Shown piece after piece: positions 1 through 6,637 of a DNA stretch of 35,047 nt (within the stretch, counting starts at the first letter, position 1; each line of letters begins with the position of its first letter). The position numbers and the translations under genes are program-made. A model generated the notes under the pieces. That model was not told the origin of the DNA and did no database searches. It worked only from the letters and a program-made list of their open reading frames with translations. Source of the DNA: an uncultured Prevotella sp. (GTDB lineage: Bacteria > Bacteroidota > Bacteroidia > Bacteroidales > Bacteroidaceae); assembly GCA_945834405.1 (NCBI GenBank), contig CAMAHD010000012.1, positions 1-35,047 on the forward strand. Direction: 5' to 3'.

Positions 1-1
1 A

Positions 2-58
2 CCCAGGGTGTTGCCCTGGGCTATGGACTTTTGCCCTTGCAGGGCGAGCTCGAAGCTC
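2..58. repeat. Three adjacent short hairpins, REP-like element
   Basis: Three perfect inverted repeats lie close together. CCCAGGG (2-8) pairs with CCCTGGG (14-20) across a 5-nt loop. GCCCT (33-37) pairs with AGGGC (41-45) across 3 nt. GAGCT (46-50) pairs with AGCTC (54-58) across 3 nt. The element lies about 85 bp beyond the stop codon of the peptidase gene at 144. Frame 1 is open from base 1 to a TGA at 118-120, so the element could also be the 3' tail of a gene cut by the window edge. GC-rich clustered hairpins like these resemble dispersed extragenic palindromes, but a single copy cannot prove that. Confidence 0.5.
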
Positions 59-143
59 CATTCTGGTCAGCGACCTATGGTTCAGGGCGTACCACCACTT
101 CTGATACACAATCTGTTTGAAGCGAAAGCTGATTTATCTCCTT

Positions 144-584
144 TTATTTCCTCTTAACTCCAAACATTTTCATGATGGCTAACAGATAACGTCTGACGGG
201 GAGCAGCAAACACCATAATTCCCACGCTCTGCATCGCCAAGGAGTATAAAGGTCATGTTTCTTCTTGGAGGCATCTACCACATGAGTGGCAATGGCCTTG
301 ACATCGTCAAGCGTACAGTGTTCTCTGCCCGACAGGTTGCCGTCGCCCATCAGCGTCACCTTGTTTCCCGTTATCTTTTCGATACGATGGAGCACATATC
401 GGCGCTGTTCTACCCATGCCAATACGACCATGCCTCTATGCAGCTCAGAGGGTCGGGCAGTGGCGAGAATGACACTCTCCCTGCCACCTATGATGAAGGG
501 CAACATGCTGTTGCCATCCACGGGCAAGGTGATACTGAAGCCCTCGGATAAAAGGGAAAGTGCATCTTCAATGACTCTGTTCAT
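144..584 (-). CDS. S24/S26 (signal-peptidase-like) serine peptidase
   Basis: This is a 146-residue protein resembling the S24/S26 peptidase fold. Visible landmarks are GNSMLPF (nucleophile Ser26), VLHRI (His66) and LMGDGN (Asp81). A His at the position of the general base, where bacterial signal peptidases have Lys, recalls the Ser-His type of Sec11/SipW; that comparison is inference. There is no N-terminal membrane helix. A weakly hydrophobic stretch near the C-terminus (about 121-141) could bind a membrane. The start at 584 was chosen because its ATG overlaps the stop codon of the upstream kinase-like gene (ATGA, 584-581), implying translational coupling. The substrate is unknown. Proteins of this type often sit beside HprK-like proteins in Bacteroidales. 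Confidence 0.75.
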   Translation of the reverse strand: MNRVIEDALSLLSEGFSITLPVDGNSMLPFIIGGRESVILATARPSELHRGMVVLAWVEQRRYVLHRIEKITGNKVTLMGDGNLSGREHCTLDDVKAIATHVVDASKKKHDLYTPWRCRAWELWCLLLPVRRYLLAIMKMFGVKRK

Positions 585-1456
585 ATCGTTTCGCTTGTCA
601 TGATTGCAGCAGCCTTGTCGGGCAGACATTCCATATACCATACGGACGAGAGAGTGACGAGGGTGTTGAGGCTTTCATGTAATCCGTCGGCAATGTCCTT
701 GTCCCATCGCTTGCCCGAGATGCTGGATAATAGCGTGGCATAAGACTCCAATGGATTCATTCGTCTGATGGCATTGTATGGAGCCTGTGACAGACGGACG
801 ATGCCTCCGAGCGGATAGTGTTCATTGCGATAACAGGGGGTCTTTCCGCTCCAGGGTGAACCATAGACATGGGCATGACCCTGACTGTCAATCCTTACGA
901 TGGGATTGTCGTCGTTGAGCAGTCGGCTGCCCTCGATATGCTGAAGCCACAGCTGGGTGTGGGTGCTCTTTCCTGTGCCGCTGGGTCCGAGGAACATGTA
1001 AGCCCTCTGGTTGCGGCTGACTACTGACGAATGGAAAAGCAGTGTTCCTCTGTTGGCTGTGGCAAGGGCATAGCTGACCATCATGCCGTTGTTGAGAGCC
1101 AGTTGAGGCAGCGATTCTGTTGCTATTGTGGCATGGCGGTAGTCGGGACTGCATACTAACCATCCGGCTGACAGCCCGTGGGAGAAAAAACGGAAGGCTG
1201 GCTGGTCGCCGACAAAACCGCAGGCTATCTCGTCACCTTCTTCTGTTTGGCGACATTCCTCTTTCCATCCCTCAGGCATGGACTGATGGTGGATGACCTC
1301 TGTCTGCAACAGTACTTCCCGATGGTCTTTCTTGAGTCCCGACTCTGTGGCATCCACCTCAAAAGGCTGGCAGTTGCAGAGCTGGGAGAAGGTAGCATGG
1401 TCGGCAGTGAGTTGCAGCAGGTGTCCGGCAATGTTATAATATTTTGTTGTTCTCAT
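581..1456 (-). CDS. HprK-like P-loop protein (HPr kinase/PEPCK-type fold)
   Basis: This 291-residue protein has a C-terminal half like HPr serine kinase and related PEPCK-fold kinases. It shows a Walker A loop GPSGTGKST at 157-165, the preceding LFHSSVV (140-146), an acidic LNDDNP near 180-185 and GSPWSGK at 199-205. The N-terminal 130 residues match nothing I recognise. The protein is not the canonical HPr kinase, because that N-terminal domain is absent and no HPr gene is nearby. The start at 1456 (MRTTKYYN) was chosen because the longer reading frame would extend upstream through the -7 box at 1493-1500. Its stop overlaps the start of the S26-type peptidase. Related kinases act in RiPP (lasso peptide) clusters, but a role here is unproven. 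Confidence 0.75.
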   Translation of the reverse strand: MRTTKYYNIAGHLLQLTADHATFSQLCNCQPFEVDATESGLKKDHREVLLQTEVIHHQSMPEGWKEECRQTEEGDEIACGFVGDQPAFRFFSHGLSAGWLVCSPDYRHATIATESLPQLALNNGMMVSYALATANRGTLLFHSSVVSRNQRAYMFLGPSGTGKSTHTQLWLQHIEGSRLLNDDNPIVRIDSQGHAHVYGSPWSGKTPCYRNEHYPLGGIVRLSQAPYNAIRRMNPLESYATLLSSISGKRWDKDIADGLHESLNTLVTLSSVWYMECLPDKAAAIMTSETI

Positions 1457-1492
1457 TCTTGATATAATCGCCCATAGGGGTTGTTGTGTCTG

Positions 1493-1500
1493 CAAAGATA
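1493..1500 (-). promoter_or_regulatory. Bacteroidota -7 box for the HprK-like/S26 pair
   Basis: On the minus strand the sequence reads TATCTTTG, a match to TAnnTTTG, preceded by GAC and a T7A8 tract. It lies 36 nt upstream of the start at 1456. No clear -33 TTTG is present. Confidence 0.6.
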
Positions 1501-1617
1501 GTCTTTTTTTTAAAAAAACACCCCTTTCTTTATCCAATAAATGCAGATATGCAGGTTTATGAGTCATTGAAAAGCAGAAATGAGGATAGAGATGTTAGTT
1601 TTTTGAGGGAATTTGTG

Positions 1618-1625
1618 TATATTTG
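1618..1625 (+). promoter_or_regulatory. Bacteroidota -7 box for pyk
   Basis: TATATTTG matches TAnnTTTG and lies 32 nt upstream of the pyk start at 1658. A weak -33 candidate TTAG (1595-1598) has the expected 19-nt spacing. Confidence 0.6.
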
Positions 1626-1657
1626 CAGCAGAAATCAGTAACAACACAAAAGAATCA

Positions 1658-3094
1658 ATGAAACAAACCAAGATTGTAGCATCCATCAGTGACAGAAGAT
1701 GTGACGTAGACTTCATCAAGAAGCTCTTTTACGCAGGTATGAACGTTGTGCGCATGAATACGGCGCACGCCTCGGCTGATGGTATTCGGGAGATAGTGGA
1801 GAATACACGTCAGGTGTCTCATCATATCGGCATTCTGATAGATACCAAGGGTCCGGAAATCAGAACAACAGCCTGCAAGGAACCGATAGCTTATAAAGTG
1901 GGAGATGTAGTCAAGATTTTCGGCAGGCCGGAGATGGACAGCGAACATGATATCGTGAACCTGACCTACGTCAACTTTGCCGATGATGTTCATGAGGGTG
2001 ATACCGTTCTCTTTGATGACGGTGCGCTGGCCATGAAGGTGATAGGCATCAATGGACCTGCCGTTATTGCACAGGTACAGAACGATGGAGTGCTGGGTTC
2101 GAAGAAGAGTGTGAATGTTCCCGGCGTACATATTGATTTGCCGGCACTGACAGAAAAGGACAAGCAGAACATCCGTCTGGCTGTCGAACTGGACATAGAC
2201 TTTATTGCCCACTCATTCGTCAGAAGTGCTGCCGACGTGAAGGCTGTACAGCAGTTGCTGGACGAATATGGCAGTGACATCAAGATTATTTCAAAGATAG
2301 AGAATCAGGAGGGTGTGGATAATATCGACGAAATCATCGCTTCTTCGTATGGTATCATGATTGCCAGAGGAGACCTGGGTATCGAGGTGCCTATTGAGCG
2401 TATTCCTGGCATTCAGCGCCGAATCATCCGCAAATGTGTGCAGGCACGCAAGCCTGTCATCGTGGCTACACAGATGCTCCATTCCATGATCAATAACCCC
2501 AGACCTACACGTGCCGAGGTGACCGACATAGCCAATGCCATCTATTATAGGACAGATGCACTGATGCTGAGCGGCGAGACGGCAACAGGCAAATATCCTG
2601 TAGAGGCTGTACAGACGATGGCGCAGATAGCTGAACAGGCAGAGAAAGACAAGTTGCGCGAGAATGATATCCAGCTGCAGATGACCAGCGACTCTACCGT
2701 CAGTGAGTTCTTGGCACACAGTGCTATCGCTGCCACTGAACAGATGGGCGTGAAGGGTATCATCACCGACAGCAGTTCAGGAGTGACTGCCCGTAACCTT
2801 GCTGCTTATAGAGGTCCCAATCCCGTACTTGCCATCTGCTACAAGGATAAGTTGCAAAGGTGGCTGAACTTAAGTTATGGTGTCATACCCGTCTATCAGA
2901 AGGGAGAGATTCCACCCAAGGAACTCTTTGTGGCAGCAGTGAGAATGCTTCGTCAGAAAGGGTATGTATCGGTAGACGACAAGATAGCCTATCTGAGTGG
3001 TAATCTGGCAGAAGGATGCGGTACGACCCTGCTTGAAATCAGCCGAGTTGCATCCGTCTTTGATGACAGTTACCGTTTTCACTTGCCTGAATAG
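1658..3094 (+). CDS. pyk: Pyruvate kinase
   Basis: This enzyme transfers phosphate from phosphoenolpyruvate to ADP, giving pyruvate and ATP in the cytosol at the end of glycolysis. The 478-residue length is normal for the family. Hallmarks visible in order are VRMNTAHAS, DTKGPEIRT, IISKIENQEG with the catalytic Lys, IARGDLGIEVP and ATQMLHSMINNPRPTRAEV, then the C-terminal domain ending near residue 478. The ATG at 1658 gives the family-typical N-terminus MKQTKIVASI. The longer frame from 1613 is rejected because it would begin upstream of the -7 box at 1618-1625. An M15 peptidase gene follows after 23 nt and may be co-transcribed. Confidence 0.97.
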   Translation: MKQTKIVASISDRRCDVDFIKKLFYAGMNVVRMNTAHASADGIREIVENTRQVSHHIGILIDTKGPEIRTTACKEPIAYKVGDVVKIFGRPEMDSEHDIVNLTYVNFADDVHEGDTVLFDDGALAMKVIGINGPAVIAQVQNDGVLGSKKSVNVPGVHIDLPALTEKDKQNIRLAVELDIDFIAHSFVRSAADVKAVQQLLDEYGSDIKIISKIENQEGVDNIDEIIASSYGIMIARGDLGIEVPIERIPGIQRRIIRKCVQARKPVIVATQMLHSMINNPRPTRAEVTDIANAIYYRTDALMLSGETATGKYPVEAVQTMAQIAEQAEKDKLRENDIQLQMTSDSTVSEFLAHSAIAATEQMGVKGIITDSSSGVTARNLAAYRGPNPVLAICYKDKLQRWLNLSYGVIPVYQKGEIPPKELFVAAVRMLRQKGYVSVDDKIAYLSGNLAEGCGTTLLEISRVASVFDDSYRFHLPE

Positions 3095-3117
3095 AAGAGG
3101 AAACAACAAAGAGCAAC

Positions 3118-3864
3118 ATGAGTGGTTTGTGGAAGGAGAAAAGGCTGATGGCGGCTCTTGTCATGATGCTTGCCATGGCTGTTCCTTGTCTGGCAGAGAT
3201 GTGGAGGAAGTCTTTGCCCGACAAGGATGTATTTTATCCCGGACAGACAATACCCGAGAAAATACTGGAGAAGAGTGGCTATGAGCGCTACTTCTCCATT
3301 CAAGAGATACCAGACACCATCTTCCGACTCATGCAGGGACGCAGCTATAAAAGTAACTGTACGGTCAAGCGCAGTTCTTTACGCTATCTGCTATGCCTGC
3401 ATCGAGATGCTGACGGAAGATGTATGGTCGGCGAGATGGTCGTGAACCAGAAGATTGCCGAGAGTGTGCTCCGTATATTGCGGGAGCTTTACTTGAACCA
3501 TTATCCCATAGAGCGGATGAGATTGGTAGACTATTGGAATGCTGATGATGAGCAAGCCATGCGCGACAACAACTCGTCAGCATTTAATTTCCGTCTGATC
3601 TCCCATACGCAAAAAGTGTCCAAGCACGGGATGGGGATGGCAATAGATATCAATCCCAAGTATAATCCTTATAGCAAGACCCTTTCTGACGGCAGACATA
3701 TCGTGGAGCCGGCTAACGGCAAAGCGTATCTTGACAGAAGTCGTCACACACCTTATACCATCGTCAAGGGCGACCTCTGTTATGCTTTGTTCAAGAAATA
3801 TGGGTTTACATGGGGCGGCGACTGGAAATCATGCAAGGATTACCAGCATTTTGAATATAAGTAA
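3118..3864 (+). CDS. M15-family D,D-carboxypeptidase/endopeptidase-like protein
   Basis: This is a 248-residue exported zinc peptidase of the M15 (VanY/extensin-like) type, expected to act on peptidoglycan peptides in the periplasm. A signal peptide covers residues 1-26 (cleavage near CLAE). The zinc and catalytic pattern is intact: His170-x6-Asp177 in KHGMGMAIDIN and Asp241-Tyr-Gln-His244 near the C-terminus, with the GGDW motif just before it that is usual in this family. It begins 23 nt after pyk and ends 8 nt before the convergent small gene at 3873. Its exact substrate cannot be read from sequence. Confidence 0.85.
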   Translation: MSGLWKEKRLMAALVMMLAMAVPCLAEMWRKSLPDKDVFYPGQTIPEKILEKSGYERYFSIQEIPDTIFRLMQGRSYKSNCTVKRSSLRYLLCLHRDADGRCMVGEMVVNQKIAESVLRILRELYLNHYPIERMRLVDYWNADDEQAMRDNNSSAFNFRLISHTQKVSKHGMGMAIDINPKYNPYSKTLSDGRHIVEPANGKAYLDRSRHTPYTIVKGDLCYALFKKYGFTWGGDWKSCKDYQHFEYK

Positions 3865-3872
3865 TGTTCTGC

Positions 3873-4148
3873 TTACTTCTTCTTCCTGCGATGGAAGAAG
3901 GAACCATATTGTTTCATGATTTTCCTGGCCAGCAGGAATGCATCGAAGGCAGTGATGCTGTTGCTGATGAGCGAAGCGATCATCTCGCCTTTCGTATTGG
4001 CTTTCTGAGGAACGGACAACTCATGCCACAGTGAGGCAATCACCTCGCCATGTTCGTCAATAGATGCGGACAACTCCTGCTTATATTGTCTCAGGTCTTC
4101 CAGTGTCTGAAACGTCCTTTTACTGTTGTTGGTAGTATTCATTATCAT
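3873..4148 (-). CDS. Small uncharacterised protein
   Basis: This 91-residue protein is not recognised. It has a polar N-terminus, a possible helical region (about 15-45), a moderately hydrophobic stretch (about 55-78) and a basic tail rich in Arg and Lys. It is the last gene of a three-gene cluster behind a YtxH protein and a holin-like protein, starting 8 nt after the stop of the latter, so co-expression and an envelope-associated role are plausible. An alternative ATG lies two codons downstream (4142). Confidence 0.65.
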   Translation of the reverse strand: MIMNTTNNSKRTFQTLEDLRQYKQELSASIDEHGEVIASLWHELSVPQKANTKGEMIASLISNSITAFDAFLLARKIMKQYGSFFHRRKKK

Positions 4149-4156
4149 TGATACGA

Positions 4157-4516
4157 TTAGTGAGTGTCTTCTTCAAGCAGTATCTCTGCCAATACGCGAA
4201 CCAACGGCCGTTCTATCCAGGCCTTGCGGAACAGCACCACCAAGATCAGCAGTGCCAGAAGCGCCAATCCCACGATACCAAAAGCTGCGGCAAGACCGGT
4301 GACAGGAGCCATCCAGTGAACCAGTGCGAGCGTGAGATAGAATATCACGGCTACTGTAAGAATCAGCAGGGTTACAGCCACAGCCAAGGCGGTGGTCAGT
4401 CGGACTATCTTCTCGACGAGGTCGGCTTTCAGATAATCCTTTTTCAGTTCGATATACACTTTCAACTGAGCAATCAACTCAGTGAGGGTGGCTACATTCT
4501 TATCGCTTGACAGCAT
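4157..4516 (-). CDS. Phage-holin-superfamily-like small membrane protein
   Basis: This 119-residue protein has two long hydrophobic segments (about 40-62 and 70-95) after a charged N-terminal helix. It fits the Phage_holin_3_6 / Act-P type proteins found in many Bacteroidota chromosomes, which are not phage genes in that setting. The start at 4516 (MLSSDKN) is preferred over 4585, because the longer N-terminus is Cys- and Pro-rich and would run through the hairpin at 4560-4580. No phage genes are nearby. It probably works with the adjacent YtxH protein in the envelope, which is inference from the pairing. Confidence 0.75.
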   Translation of the reverse strand: MLSSDKNVATLTELIAQLKVYIELKKDYLKADLVEKIVRLTTALAVAVTLLILTVAVIFYLTLALVHWMAPVTGLAAAFGIVGLALLALLILVVLFRKAWIERPLVRVLAEILLEEDTH

Positions 4517-4559
4517 GGGATAGGAGGGATAAAAGGAGACTATAATCTGAAGAAAGAGA

Positions 4560-4580
4560 GGGCAGCCACAAAAGCTGCCC
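4560..4580 (-). terminator. Hairpin between the YtxH and holin-like genes
   Basis: GGGCAGC (4560-4566) pairs with GCTGCCC (4574-4580) over a 7-nt loop. On the minus strand it begins 12 nt after the YtxH stop and is followed by a pyrimidine-rich stretch TCTCTTTCTTC rather than a clean U-run. It could be a partial terminator, or an RNA-processing or stability element that sets unequal expression of the two genes. Confidence 0.45.
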
Positions 4581-4591
4581 GTCATTGGTGG

Positions 4592-4804
4592 TTATTCCGC
4601 TGGAGTGGCATCTTGGATGTCATCAACCAAATCGTTCACTTCCTTGCGGCTCAACTTGATGTTGTGCTTCTTCAGGAAATCATCTACTGCACCAGTAATT
4701 TTTCCGCGAGTATCCGTGCCCTTCTCAGGAGCTAACAGGATTCCTACTACTGCACCAGCCAAGGCTCCGCCAAGGAAGGCGCTGATATAACCTAAATTTT
4801 TCAT
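4592..4804 (-). CDS. YtxH domain protein
   Basis: This 70-residue protein has one Gly/Ala-rich membrane segment near the N-terminus (about 4-27), followed by LLAPEKGTDTRGKI. That arrangement is the signature of the YtxH family: a membrane helix, then APxxGxxTR. The rest is a charged helix. The start at 4804 (MKNLGYI) is preferred over 4846, because the longer form would begin inside the -7 box at 4844-4851. YtxH proteins are commonly linked to general stress responses; a specific role here is not shown. It is the first gene of the three-gene minus-strand cluster. Confidence 0.8.
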   Translation of the reverse strand: MKNLGYISAFLGGALAGAVVGILLAPEKGTDTRGKITGAVDDFLKKHNIKLSRKEVNDLVDDIQDATPAE

Positions 4805-4843
4805 ACGTCTTATTGTTTTAAGTGTAATTGCTCTTTTCGACGA

Positions 4844-4851
4844 CAAATATA
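4844..4851 (-). promoter_or_regulatory. Bacteroidota -7 box for the YtxH cluster
   Basis: The minus strand reads TATATTTG, matching TAnnTTTG, 39 nt upstream of the chosen start at 4804. TGTG about 21 nt upstream is the best -33 candidate and is weak. Confidence 0.6.
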
Positions 4852-5050
4852 CGGATTGTTTCTCAAATCTGACACATTTTAATTATCATTTTTTGTTAAA
4901 ATGAAAGTATTTCTGTGATTTAACAATCTTTATGTGAAGGGAAGGGCGCGCTTTCAACTAAATTGATTAATTTCGCAGTGACTTTGTGCGGATGTCTGTC
5001 AATGACTATCCGCCATCATACTGATTACTAACATACAATTATATAAAAAG

Positions 5051-5548
5051 ATGAAGAAATACTCCGTTTTTTGCGCAACATTATGCGTGGCGATAGCTTT
5101 TACTGGATGTAAATCGTCCGAAAGTGCTTATAAAAAGGCTTACGAAAAAGCAAAGGCTCAGGAATCAGCCCAGACAGTAGATCCCGCAGCTACGGAAACT
5201 CCTGTCGTTGCTCCTGTTGAAGAGGTAGGTGCTACTGAAGTGAAGATAGTGGACAATGCCAACGACAATGTGCGTGTGAGAGAGGAAAAGGTGCAGCTGG
5301 TGAACGGAAGCGGTCTGAAGGCTTATTCTGTCGTAGTAGGCTCCTATTCCGTACTTCCCAATGCCGAAGGAGAGCAGAAACGTTTGCGTGATGCCGGTTA
5401 TGATGCACAGTTAGTGAAAAACGACACCGGAGAAAAAATCACATACCGTGTGGTAGCTGCTACCTTTGATAACAAGAGTGAGGCCATCAACAGCCGTACA
5501 CAACTGCGAGCCAAGTATCCTGACGCATGGCTGCTCATGGCTCGTTAA
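5051..5548 (+). CDS. SPOR-domain lipoprotein
   Basis: This 165-residue lipoprotein has a signal peptide ending in the lipobox FTGC (Cys20), a Lys/Ala/Glu-rich linker, and a C-terminal SPOR domain (about 95-165, from LKAYSVVVGSYS to PDAWLLMAR). SPOR domains bind denuded glycan strands of peptidoglycan, often at division sites, so the protein probably sits in the outer membrane facing the periplasm. The gene is first in a run with ruvX, def and a TPR gene, with gaps of 28-45 nt. Only a near-match -7 box (TAATTTCG, 4968-4975) was found upstream. Confidence 0.85.
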   Translation: MKKYSVFCATLCVAIAFTGCKSSESAYKKAYEKAKAQESAQTVDPAATETPVVAPVEEVGATEVKIVDNANDNVRVREEKVQLVNGSGLKAYSVVVGSYSVLPNAEGEQKRLRDAGYDAQLVKNDTGEKITYRVVAATFDNKSEAINSRTQLRAKYPDAWLLMAR

Positions 5549-5576
5549 TGAAGGGTATGAAAACAACTGGTTACTG

Positions 5577-6008
5577 ATGTCTCGCATTCTATCCATCGAT
5601 TATGGAAAGAGGCGGACGGGTTTGGCCGTGACTGACCCTCTGCAAATCATTGCAGGAGGGCTGGCCACGGTTGATACTGCAAGCCTCTTTGATTTTCTCG
5701 CTGACTATGTCAAGCGTGAACAGGTGGAACGGGTCGTTATTGGAGAACCTCGACAGCCGAATGGGCAACCCAGTGAAAACCTGCCTCGCGTGATGGCTTT
5801 TGTAAACAGATGGAGAAAGGTTTATCCTGCTATACCCATCGAACTGTATGACGAGAGATTCACTTCAGTACTGGCTCATCAAGCCATGCTGGAGGGTGGA
5901 TTGAAGAAACAGGCGAGACGTAACAAGGCTCTGGTGGATGAAATCAGTGCTACCATTATCTTGCAGAATTACATGGAGCACCGCAGACATGCCGCCAATA
6001 TGCCATAG
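5577..6008 (+). CDS. ruvX: Putative pre-16S rRNA nuclease / Holliday junction resolvase homologue (YqgF/RuvX)
   Basis: This 143-residue protein has the RNase H-like YqgF fold. Catalytic-site motifs are visible: [17 protein letters not shown] (Asp8) at the N-terminus, [15 protein letters not shown] in the middle and ELYDERFTS near residue 100. In E. coli the family matures the 5' end of 16S rRNA; a role in recombination was the earlier proposal. The start at 5577 gives the canonical [10 protein letters not shown]; the longer frame from 5466 would overlap the SPOR gene. It is followed after 29 nt by def, a common Bacteroidales neighbour. Confidence 0.92.
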   Translation: MSRILSIDYGKRRTGLAVTDPLQIIAGGLATVDTASLFDFLADYVKREQVERVVIGEPRQPNGQPSENLPRVMAFVNRWRKVYPAIPIELYDERFTSVLAHQAMLEGGLKKQARRNKALVDEISATIILQNYMEHRRHAANMP

Positions 6009-6037
6009 AACAAAACCCATCTAAACAGAGAAGAATT

Positions 6038-6592
6038 ATGATTTTACCTATTTATATTTACGGACAGCCTGTGTTGAGAAAGGTGGCTGAGGATATCACA
6101 CCTGACTATCCGGGACTGAAGGAACTGATAGACAATATGTGGGACACTCTCGCTGAGTCTGAGGGTATAGGACTGGCAGCTCCACAGATAGGAAAACCCA
6201 TCAGAGTGGTGGTAATCGACCTGGATGTGCTGTCTGAAGATTTACCTGAATACAAGGGATTCAGACACGTCTTCATCAATCCACATATTGTGGAGTTTGA
6301 TGACTCTCAGACAGACTCATCGGAAGAAGGATGTCTCAGCCTTCCGGGTATTCACGAGAAGGTGGTAAGACCTACCCGTATACATGTGACTTATCTGGAC
6401 GAGAATATGACTCCACACGACGAATGGGTGGAAGGATATCTTGCCAGAGTGATGCAGCATGAATTTGACCATCTGGAGGGAAAGATGTTTGTAGACAGAG
6501 TCTCTCCACTAAGAAAACAACTGATCAAGAGCAAGCTTCGCTCCCTGCTGCAAGGAAGGTATCGCTGCTCTTACCGTACCAAGAGCAAGTGA
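6038..6592 (+). CDS. def: Peptide deformylase
   Basis: This enzyme removes the N-formyl group from nascent proteins in the cytosol. All three metal-site motifs are present: [18 protein letters not shown] (Cys ligand) and QHEFDHLEG (two His ligands and the catalytic Glu). The length of 184 residues is normal. It lies between ruvX and a TPR gene in a plus-strand run. The C-terminus has a basic tail (about residues 165-184). Confidence 0.97.
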   Translation: MILPIYIYGQPVLRKVAEDITPDYPGLKELIDNMWDTLAESEGIGLAAPQIGKPIRVVVIDLDVLSEDLPEYKGFRHVFINPHIVEFDDSQTDSSEEGCLSLPGIHEKVVRPTRIHVTYLDENMTPHDEWVEGYLARVMQHEFDHLEGKMFVDRVSPLRKQLIKSKLRSLLQGRYRCSYRTKSK

Positions 6593-6612
6593 GCGTAACG
6601 TCTGTACGCACA

Positions 6613-6627
6613 CCCACTCTTGGTGGG
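6613..6627 (+). terminator. Small hairpin with short U-run after def
   Basis: CCCAC (6613-6617) pairs with GTGGG (6623-6627) over 5 nt and is followed by CTTTTAA. It lies 20 nt after the def stop and 10 nt before the TPR gene. The stem is short, so it may attenuate rather than stop transcription. Confidence 0.35.
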
Positions 6628-6637
6628 CTTTTAAGGT

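Noticed and set aside
4157..4804. Prophage remnant suggested by a holin-like protein
   Set aside because: No phage structural, integrase or lysis genes are nearby, and holin-like proteins paired with YtxH proteins are ordinary chromosomal genes in Bacteroidota.
4968..4975. Promoter for the SPOR gene (TAATTTCG)
   Set aside because: It has one mismatch in the core TTTG and no -33 element at a proper distance, so it is not listed as a feature.
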